64,000 nucleotides of DNA from Agromyces fucosus (GTDB lineage: Bacteria; Actinomycetota; Actinomycetes; Actinomycetales; Microbacteriaceae): the NCBI RefSeq assembly GCF_004134865.1, contig NZ_SDPO01000003.1, positions 186,001 to 250,000 of the forward strand, given 5' to 3'. The notes below the pieces were generated by a model, which was not told the DNA's origin, ran no database searches, and worked only from the letters and a program-made list of their open reading frames with translations. The first letter of the stretch is position 1; each line of letters begins with the position of its first letter. The position numbers and the translations under genes are program-made. This document shows positions 50,307 through 57,016 of the stretch, piece by piece.

Positions 50307-51257
50307 TCAGGCGCCGGCCGTCAACCGGTCGAGCAGTTCGCGGTACTTGGCGGCGGTCTGCTCGACGATCTCGTGGGGGAGGGTCGGCGGCTCCTCTGAG
50401 ACCTCCTGATCCCAGTTCGCCGAGAGCCAGTCGCGCACGATCTGCTTGTCGAAGCTCGCCATGCGCAGCTCGGGCGTCGCGGCGGTGGCGTACGCCTCGG
50501 CGTCCCAGTAGCGGCTCGAGTCGCTCGTGAGCACCTCGTCGGCGAGCGTGACGATGCCGGTCGACCGGTCGGCGCCGAACTCGAACTTCGTGTCGGCGAG
50601 GATGACGCCGCGCGCTTCGGCGATCTCCGATGCGCGGGCGAAGATCTCGAGCGACAGCGAACGCAGCTGCTCGGCGACGACCTCGCCGACGAGCTCCACA
50701 GTGCGCTCGTACGACACGTTGACGTCGTGCTCGCCGAGGGGAGCCTTCCAGGCCGGTGTGTAGATCGGCTCGGGCAGGCGGTCGCCGTTCGAGAGCCCCT
50801 CGGGCAGGGCGTAACCGCCGATGGCGCCCGTCTCCTGATATTCCTTCCATCCGCCGCCCGTGATGAAGCCGCGCACGACGCACTCCACGGGGAACATGTC
50901 GAGCGTGCGGCAGAGTGTGCCGCGCTCGGCGAGCTCGGCGGGCACCTCCGGCAGCTCGAGTGCCTCGAGGCGGTCGTCGAGCGGGTGCGCGAGGTGGTTC
51001 GGCACCTCGGGGAGCTGGTCGAACCACCAGCGGGTGAGGCTCGTGAGCATCGCGCCCTTGCCGGGGATCGCGGGCGAGAGCACCTGGTCGTAGGCGCTCA
51101 CGCGGTCGGTCGCGACCACGAGCACGACGGGCGAGAGGCTCAGCGGATCACCCGTCCAGCTGTCGTCGTCGACGAGCAGCTCGGTCGGCACGTAGAGGTC
51201 GCGCACCTTGCCCGAGTAGACGTGGGTCCAGTCGGCGTGCTCCTGCGAATCGCTCAT
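50307..51257 (-). CDS. purC: SAICAR synthetase (phosphoribosylaminoimidazole-succinocarboxamide synthase)
   Basis: The 316-residue enzyme is the long, yeast-like form. It shows HVYSGKVRDLYVP, VVATDRVSAYDQVLSPAIPGKGAMLTSLTRWWFD, VRGFITGGGWKEYQ and ILADTKFEFGAD. It joins CAIR and aspartate in purine synthesis. ATG 51257 has a GGAAG site; the frame runs four codons further. It follows purD after 27 bases. Confidence 0.95.
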   Translation of the reverse strand: MSDSQEHADWTHVYSGKVRDLYVPTELLVDDDSWTGDPLSLSPVVLVVATDRVSAYDQVLSPAIPGKGAMLTSLTRWWFDQLPEVPNHLAHPLDDRLEALELPEVPAELAERGTLCRTLDMFPVECVVRGFITGGGWKEYQETGAIGGYALPEGLSNGDRLPEPIYTPAWKAPLGEHDVNVSYERTVELVGEVVAEQLRSLSLEIFARASEIAEARGVILADTKFEFGADRSTGIVTLADEVLTSDSSRYWDAEAYATAATPELRMASFDKQIVRDWLSANWDQEVSEEPPTLPHEIVEQTAAKYRELLDRLTAGA

Positions 51258-51284
51258 GGCTTCCTTCATTCGGTGACGAGAGGC

Positions 51285-52622
51285 CTATTCGGCGACGCGC
51301 GCGGCGATGTCGGTGCGGTACTGGCCGCCGTCGAGCCGCAGGTGCCCGAGCGCCTCGTACGCGCGCCGGCGGGCTTCGGCGAAGCCGTCGCCGACGGCGA
51401 CGACATTGAGCACGCGGCCGCCGGTCGCGATGAGCGGCAGCTCTTCGGCGCCGTCGCCGGTTGCGGCGCCGATCGCGGTCGCGGCGTGGGCGAGGTGCAC
51501 TCCGGGCACGGATGCCGCGGCCTCGATGCCCTCGATGGCGCGGCCCGTCTGGGGCGACTCGGGGTAGCCCTCGCTCGCGAGCACGACCGTGACCGCGGCA
51601 TCCGCTCTGAAGACCGGTCGCGGCAGCGAACCGAGCCCGCCGGTCGAGGCTGCCAGAAGCAGGCCGGAGAGCGGGGTCTCGAGGCGGGGGAGCACGACCT
51701 GCGTCTCGGGGTCGCCGAAGCGGGCGTTGAACTCGATCACGCGGATGCCGCGCGAGGTGAGGATGAGGCCCGCGTAGAGCAGGCCGATGAACGGGGTCTG
51801 CTCTTCGGCGAGCTTGTGCACGGTCGGCAGGGCGATCGTCTCGATGACCTCGTCGACGAACGCCGCCTCGCTGCCGAAGCGGCCGCCTCGGCCGTCGGAG
51901 GCGTCGGCGAGCCAGGGGAGTGGCGAATAGGCGCCCATGCCCCCGGTGTTCGGACCGGCATCGCCGTCGTGCAGTCGCTTGTAGTCCTGTGCGGGCGAGA
52001 GCGGCAGCACGTTCGTGCCGTCGGAGAGCAGGAACAGCGAGACCTCCTGGCCGTCGAGGAACTCCTCGATGAGCACGGGGCCCTGCTGCAGGTAGTGCGC
52101 GGCGTGCGCCACGGCGGCGTCGCGGTCTTCGGTGACGAGCACGCCCTTGCCGGCGGCGAGGCCGTCGGCCTTCACGACGTAGGGGGAGCCGAACTCGTCG
52201 AGCGTGGTCTCGACCTCGTCGAGCGTGTCGGCGAGGTTGGCACGGCCGGTCGGCACGTCGGCGTCCTGCATGATGCGCTTCGCGAATGTCTTCGATCCCT
52301 CGAGCGCGGCGGCGGCCTTGCCCGGCCCGAACACGGCGATGCCGCGGGTGCGCAGCGCGTCGGCGACGCCCGCGACGAGCGGCGCCTCGGGGCCGATGAT
52401 GACGAACTCGATGTCGTTGTCGAGCGTGTAGTCGCTGACGAGCACCGGGTCGGTCGGGTCGAGCGCGATGGTCGTGACGCTGCCGCGCGCAGAAGACGTG
52501 GGGGATGCCGCGATGCCCGCGTTGCCCGGCGCCGCGATGATCTCGTGGCCGGCCTCCTCATCGAGGAGCGCGAGGATGATGGCGTGCTCGCGCGCGCCCG
52601 AGCCGAGGACGAGGATTCTCAC
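51285..52622 (-). CDS. purD: Phosphoribosylamine-glycine ligase
   Basis: The 445-residue ATP-grasp enzyme has the start [14 protein letters not shown], the N-terminal APGNAGIAA, then [16 protein letters not shown] and [22 protein letters not shown] and the metal motif [20 protein letters not shown]. It makes GAR from phosphoribosylamine and glycine. It is the first gene of a purD-purC operon and diverges from lspA with about 100 bases between. Confidence 0.95.
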   Translation of the reverse strand: MRILVLGSGAREHAIILALLDEEAGHEIIAAPGNAGIAASPTSSARGSVTTIALDPTDPVLVSDYTLDNDIEFVIIGPEAPLVAGVADALRTRGIAVFGPGKAAAALEGSKTFAKRIMQDADVPTGRANLADTLDEVETTLDEFGSPYVVKADGLAAGKGVLVTEDRDAAVAHAAHYLQQGPVLIEEFLDGQEVSLFLLSDGTNVLPLSPAQDYKRLHDGDAGPNTGGMGAYSPLPWLADASDGRGGRFGSEAAFVDEVIETIALPTVHKLAEEQTPFIGLLYAGLILTSRGIRVIEFNARFGDPETQVVLPRLETPLSGLLLAASTGGLGSLPRPVFRADAAVTVVLASEGYPESPQTGRAIEGIEAAASVPGVHLAHAATAIGAATGDGAEELPLIATGGRVLNVVAVGDGFAEARRRAYEALGHLRLDGGQYRTDIAARVAE

Positions 52623-52723
52623 CGGTTCAGGCTACCTCCTTGGGCTGCGCCCGCTTCGCCCCGTGACACCGCGATCGATGCCTCACGCCCGCCCACCGCT
52701 CGATCTGCTGAGAGGATGGAGGC

Positions 52724-53263
52724 GTGAACGCGACGCCCGACGATCAGCCCGTAGACGTTCCGAGCCCGCGCGGCCACCGTCTCTTCTGGTGGGTGCTCGC
52801 CATCGCCGCGTTCATCGTCGTGATCGACCAGGCGAGCAAGTGGTGGGCCGAGGCCCAGCTCGGCGACGGCAGCACCATCCCGGTGATCGGCGACCTCATC
52901 CGCTTCGTCCTCGTCTACAACCCGGGCGCCGCATTCTCGATCGGCACCGAGTACACGTGGATCTTCGCGATCCTCGCCGGCGTCGGCGCGATCGCGATCG
53001 CGTGGTTCGCCTGGCGGGTCGGCTCGGTGGGCTGGACGATCGCCCTCGGGCTCATCCTCGGCGGCGCCATCACGCACCTCGGCGATCGCCTCTTCCGCGA
53101 GCCCGGTTTCGGCCGCGGCCATGTCGTGGACTTCATCGGGTACGGCGACTGGTTCATCGGCAACGTCGCCGACATCGCGATCTTCGCGGGCGCCGTGATG
53201 ATCCTCGTGCTGACGTTCATGGGCATCGCACCCAAGGGCGGGCGCGTGCGGGACGACGCCTGA
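52724..53263 (+). CDS. lspA: Lipoprotein signal peptidase
   Basis: The 179-residue membrane peptidase has four helices and cuts prolipoproteins (such as PhnD and HmuT here) before the lipidated Cys. Visible are VVIDQASKWWAE in helix 1 and YNPGAAFSIGTEYTW. The catalytic Asp pair lies in THLGDRLFREPGFGRGHVVDF and NVADIAI. The usual Asn of GNxxDR is His here (THLGDR). GTG 52724 has a GGAGG site. Confidence 0.92.
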   Translation: MNATPDDQPVDVPSPRGHRLFWWVLAIAAFIVVIDQASKWWAEAQLGDGSTIPVIGDLIRFVLVYNPGAAFSIGTEYTWIFAILAGVGAIAIAWFAWRVGSVGWTIALGLILGGAITHLGDRLFREPGFGRGHVVDFIGYGDWFIGNVADIAIFAGAVMILVLTFMGIAPKGGRVRDDA

Positions 53264-53335
53264 CGGTCGGCGTCGGCGAGCGGCCCTGACGAGCGGCCCT
53301 GACGGCTGCGGGCCGCCGGTGGCAGAATGGCCGAC

Positions 53336-53719
53336 ATGGCACGCGTGAGGATCGGCGACGACATCGGGCGGGCGGCAGTGTCGGTCGTGCAGGCGGCGAC
53401 GGCCGAGGGTGCGGATGCCGCGACATCCGTCGATCGTTCGACGCTCGCGCTCGCGGTGCGCTACTCGCTGCAGCTGCTCGCCGAAGAGGCGCCCGGCGGC
53501 ACGGTCGAGGTGCGCGTGCCGCCGTTCGGCGCCGTGCAGTGCATCGAGGGTCCGAAGCACACGCGCGGCACGCCCCCGAACGTGGTCGAGACGGATGTCA
53601 CGACGTGGCTCGCCCTCGCGACGGGCGCCCTTTCATGGGCCGACGCGCGTGGGGCCGGCCGGGTGCACGCCTCGGGCCAGCGGGCCGATCTCGGCGACGT
53701 GCTGCCGATCATCCGCTGA
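53336..53719 (+). CDS. Sterol-carrier-like (SCP_3) protein
   Basis: The 127-residue protein has an N-terminal helical part and the phrase SLQLLAEEAPGGTVEVRVPPFGAVQCIEGPKHTRGTPPNVVETD. This matches the bacterial SCP_3 family related to the maleylpyruvate isomerase C-terminal fold. No ligand is known. ATG 53336 was preferred; an ATG at 53327 adds three residues. It converges on hmuV with 18 bases between. Confidence 0.78.
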   Translation: MARVRIGDDIGRAAVSVVQAATAEGADAATSVDRSTLALAVRYSLQLLAEEAPGGTVEVRVPPFGAVQCIEGPKHTRGTPPNVVETDVTTWLALATGALSWADARGAGRVHASGQRADLGDVLPIIR

Positions 53720-53737
53720 CCCGGCACGGCACAGGTC

Positions 53738-54523
53738 TCAGCGCACGGGCAGCACGAGCGGAACCCCAGTGCGGGGATGCGGCACGACCTCGACCGGCTG
53801 GCCGTAGACCGCTTCGATGCGCTCCGCCGTCAGCACGTCGGCGGGAGCACCCGTCGCGACGACCCGGCCGTGCCGCAGCAGCGTGATGTCGTCGGCGTAG
53901 GCGGCGGCGAGGTTCAGATCGTGCAGCACGACGACGACCGTGGCGCCGGCAGCGGCGTGGTCGCGGGCGAGGCGCAGCACGTCCTCCTGGTGCTTGAGGT
54001 CGAGCGCGGCCGTCGGCTCGTCGAGGAGCAGCACGGGCGTGCGCTGCGCGATGACGCGGGCGAGGGCGACGCGTGCGCGCTCGCCTCCCGAGAGCGACGG
54101 CACGGTGCGGGCGGCGAGATGCGAGACATCCGTGGCCGCCATCGCCGCGTCGATCTCGCGATCGTCGTGCTCGGCCGCAGCGCTGCCGGCCCACGGATGC
54201 CGCCCCATCGCGACGATCTCCCGCACGGGGAAGGGGAACGAGACCGTGTGCTCCTGCGTCAGCACGGCGCGGAGTCGTGCAAGCGCCTTCGGCGACTGTC
54301 GGGCCACGGGCGTTCCGCCGAGGTGCACGGTGCCCGATGCCGCCGCGCGGTCGCCCGCGAGTGCCGCGAGCAGGGTCGACTTGCCCGCTCCGTTCGGGCC
54401 GATGAGCGCGTGCACGCGCGCCGGGGTGGCCGAGAAGTCGACCGCGTCGAGCAGGCGCACACCGTCGATCTCGACGGCGAGGCCGGCTGCGGTGAGGGCC
54501 ATGGCGTCTGGTGCAGGCCTCAT
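53738..54523 (-). CDS. hmuV: Heme/iron-chelate ABC transporter ATP-binding protein
   Basis: The 261-residue ATPase has Walker A GPNGAGKST, Q-loop LTQEHTVSFPFPV, signature LSGGERAR, Walker B VLLLDEPTAALDL and switch His in LHDLN. The FPFPVREIVAMGRHPW segment is typical of HmuV/FecE-type ATPases. ATG 54523 overlaps the permease stop as ATGA. It is the last gene of the hmuT-hmuU-hmuV operon, which lies opposite a heme-binding HtaA gene, so heme is the likely substrate. Confidence 0.9.
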   Translation of the reverse strand: MRPAPDAMALTAAGLAVEIDGVRLLDAVDFSATPARVHALIGPNGAGKSTLLAALAGDRAAASGTVHLGGTPVARQSPKALARLRAVLTQEHTVSFPFPVREIVAMGRHPWAGSAAAEHDDREIDAAMAATDVSHLAARTVPSLSGGERARVALARVIAQRTPVLLLDEPTAALDLKHQEDVLRLARDHAAAGATVVVVLHDLNLAAAYADDITLLRHGRVVATGAPADVLTAERIEAVYGQPVEVVPHPRTGVPLVLPVR

Positions 54524-55716
54524 CCCCAGCCTCCCGAACGGCGGCGCGTTCGGCGCAGCAGCCAGAAGAAGAACGGGCCGCCGATGATCGACGTCAGCAT
54601 GCCGATCGGCAGGTCGGCCATCGGCACCATCGTGCGGGCGGCGAGATCGGCGAAGAGCAGCAGCACGGCGCCGCCGAGGGCGCTCGCGACGAGCAGCGGC
54701 CGGTGCGCCGGGCCGATCACCATGCGCATGAGGTGGGGCACGATGAGGCCGACGAAGGCGATGATGCCCGCGAACGCGACGGCCGAGCAGACGAGCACGG
54801 CGACGACGACGATCGACACGATGCGCACCGCCTCGACGCGCACGCCGAGGTGACGCGCCCCGCGCTCGCCGAGCGAGAAGAGGTCGAGCGTGCGGCCGAG
54901 GAGGAGCGCCGCGGTGCCCGCGACGATCACGAGCGGGAGCATGACGGCGACCTCGGGCCAGCGAGCGCCGTTCAGGGATCCGAGCTGCCAGAACACGATC
55001 TCCTCGCGGGAGCCCGTGTCGCCGATGAAGGTGAGGAACGCGAGGGCCCCGCCCGCGAACGCGTTGATCGCGATGCCCGTCAAGACCAGCGTGACCACCT
55101 CGGTGCGTCCGCCGGCGCGGCTCGCGAGGTAGACCACGAGGGTTGCTCCGAGCCCGGCCGCGAACGCCGCGACGGCCGTCACCCAGTCGCCGAACGCCGT
55201 CCAGCCGAGCACGATCGCGGCGGCGGCGCCGAGCGCGGCGCCCGACGAGACGCCGACCACGCCCGGCTCCGCGAGCGGGTTCGCGAAGATCGCCTGCATG
55301 ACGGTGCCGGCCATCGCGAGCGCTGCGCCGATGAGCAGGGCCATCGCGATGCGCGGGAAGCGGATGTTCCAGAGGGCCGAGTCCGTGTTGGGCAGGGCCT
55401 CGGGAGCGTCGCTCAGGCCGAGGCCGCGCAGGAGCGAGTTCCAGACCTCGTGGGGTGGCACGGGCAGCTGCCCGGCGCCCGCGGAGATGACGATGCCCGC
55501 GACGAGCGCGACCGCGAGGCCGGCGAAGAGCAGCGCGCTGCGCGTGCGCGGGGTGACGCCGCGTTTCGCGTTCGACGCGAGGCTCGGGAGCACGGCGTCG
55601 GCCGCGACAGCGGGTGCGGCCGCCATCGGCGCCTCAGACGCTTCAGGTGTCCCAGGCGCTTCAGGCGCTTCAGGTGCTTCCGGTGCTTCCGGCGCACTCG
55701 CGCGCGTGTCAGTCAT
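54520..55716 (-). CDS. hmuU: Heme ABC transporter permease, FecCD family
   Basis: The 398-residue permease has about ten helices with the FecCD motifs LWNIRFPRIAMALLIGAALAMAGTVMQAIFANPLAEPGVVGVSSGAALGAA and FVGLIVPHLMRMVIGPAHRPLL, the latter being the ATPase contact. A 60-residue N-terminal cytoplasmic tail contains EAP repeats (nine-base DNA units, 55630-55695), which is unusual. ATG 55716 lies inside the end of hmuT (8-base overlap). Confidence 0.92.
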   Translation of the reverse strand: MTDTRASAPEAPEAPEAPEAPGTPEASEAPMAAAPAVAADAVLPSLASNAKRGVTPRTRSALLFAGLAVALVAGIVISAGAGQLPVPPHEVWNSLLRGLGLSDAPEALPNTDSALWNIRFPRIAMALLIGAALAMAGTVMQAIFANPLAEPGVVGVSSGAALGAAAAIVLGWTAFGDWVTAVAAFAAGLGATLVVYLASRAGGRTEVVTLVLTGIAINAFAGGALAFLTFIGDTGSREEIVFWQLGSLNGARWPEVAVMLPLVIVAGTAALLLGRTLDLFSLGERGARHLGVRVEAVRIVSIVVVAVLVCSAVAFAGIIAFVGLIVPHLMRMVIGPAHRPLLVASALGGAVLLLFADLAARTMVPMADLPIGMLTSIIGGPFFFWLLRRTRRRSGGWG

Positions 55717-56854
55717 CGAGGTACCCCGACTGCTCGGGCGCCCACACCGCCCGCGCGAGGGCCTCGACGACCTGTGGCGCGCGCGGCCCGAAGCTCAGGA
55801 TCTCGCTGTCGGCCATGTCGACGAACCTGCGGTGCAGGCCGGCCGGCGTCGACGCGAGCGCCGGTACGCGCTCGAGCAGACCGTCGATGCCGCCGGCCGA
55901 CTCGAGGCCGCCGCTCATGAGCAGCACGACGTCGGGCTGGGCGGCGACGAGCGCCTCCGCCGTGACGGGTCGCATGCCCTCCCAGCCGATCTCGCTCGCG
56001 ATGTCGATGCCGCCGATCGATTCGATGAGCGAGTCCGCGCCCGACTCGGCGCCGAAGAGGTAGTAGACGTTCGCCGAGCCCCGCACGTAGAGGAACGCGA
56101 TGCGCGGTCGCACCGCAGCGTCCGACGGGATCGCCGCGGCGATGTCCGCCGTGACGCGGACGAGGTCGGCGTCGACCTGCGCCGCGAGCAGTCCGCCGCG
56201 TTCGGGTACGCCGAGGGCTGTCGCGACCTGGTCGATGAGCTCGTCGATCGTGTCGAGGCTGCGCTCCGACGTCGTGATCACGACGGGGATGCCGCTGTCG
56301 CGCAACTGGTCGAGCACGTCGAGCGGTCCGAGCGTCGTGTCGGTGATCACGACGGTCGGGTCGAGCGCGAGGATCGCCTCGGCGGTCAGGTTGTGACCGC
56401 CCTGCGTGACGACGGGCAGAGCGGATGCCTCGGCGAACCCGGTCGAGCTGTCACGCCCCACGACGCGGTCGCCGAGGCCGAGGCCGAACACGGTGGCGGC
56501 GAGCGAGCCCGAGACGTCGATCGGCAGGATGCGCGAGGCATCCGTCACCGTGACCTTCGTGCCCTCGTCGTCGGTGACCGTCGCGGGAAGCTGCGGGGTC
56601 TCATCGGAGTCGATCATCGGCAGTGCGGCGTCGGCGAGGCACGCCGTCGACGGGCCCTCGATCGTGCGCGGCGACTCGTCGATCGCGAGTTCGGCGAAGG
56701 GGGTCGCGCTCGCCACGCACTGCGGCTCGGTGGTCGAGCCGGTCGCGGTGGCGACGCATCCCGTGGTGAGCATCGCCGTCACGGCGAGCACTGCGACGGA
56801 CACGGTACGGGTCGCACGGGCCGAGATCGGGCGCGACGTGACATGGGAAGCCAT
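55709..56854 (-). CDS. hmuT: Heme-binding lipoprotein of the ABC transporter
   Basis: The 381-residue protein has a signal peptide ending in the lipobox TTGC (Cys at about residue 33), then a helical-backbone type III solute-binding domain: VVGRDSSTGFAEASALPVVTQGG, TVVITDTTLGPLDVLDQLRDSGIPVVIT and VYYLFGAESGADSLIESIGG. Relatives bind heme; the small Cys-containing insert after the lipobox is not understood. A DtxR/IdeR-like box ends six bases before ATG 56854, and no clear ribosome binding site is seen there. Confidence 0.88.
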   Translation of the reverse strand: MASHVTSRPISARATRTVSVAVLAVTAMLTTGCVATATGSTTEPQCVASATPFAELAIDESPRTIEGPSTACLADAALPMIDSDETPQLPATVTDDEGTKVTVTDASRILPIDVSGSLAATVFGLGLGDRVVGRDSSTGFAEASALPVVTQGGHNLTAEAILALDPTVVITDTTLGPLDVLDQLRDSGIPVVITTSERSLDTIDELIDQVATALGVPERGGLLAAQVDADLVRVTADIAAAIPSDAAVRPRIAFLYVRGSANVYYLFGAESGADSLIESIGGIDIASEIGWEGMRPVTAEALVAAQPDVVLLMSGGLESAGGIDGLLERVPALASTPAGLHRRFVDMADSEILSFGPRAPQVVEALARAVWAPEQSGYLDD

Positions 56855-56859
56855 GAAGT

Positions 56860-56878
56860 GAGGTAAGCCTTACCTTAA
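56860..56878 (-). promoter_or_regulatory. DtxR/IdeR-like iron box before hmuT
   Basis: On the minus strand the site reads TTAAGGTAAGGCTTACCTC. Its inner 15 bases AGGTAAGGCTTACCT are a near-perfect palindrome and match the iron-box core AGGTTAGGCTAACCT at 13 of 15 positions. It would block hmuTUV when iron is plentiful. Confidence 0.78.
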
Positions 56879-56880
56879 AG

Positions 56881-56934
56881 TTGACAGGGCGGCAGGCTTC
56901 ACTCTAGCGTCATTCTTAGCTGAGGCTTACCTAA
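56881..56934 (+). promoter_or_regulatory. Promoter with iron box for the HtaA gene
   Basis: TTGACA (56881-56886), an 18-base spacer, and TAGCGT (56905-56910). Directly after it TTAGCTGAGGCTTACCTAA (56916-56934) matches the 19-base DtxR/IdeR consensus TTAGGTTAGGCTAACCTAA at 16 positions. Repressor there would cover the transcription start. Confidence 0.78.
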
Positions 56935-57016
56935 CTCAGCACACCCACTCCCACCCCTCGCTTGCGTCCGCCGCACTGTGCGCGCCGTCGCTTCGCCATG
57001 CCTGGAGGACCGCGTC

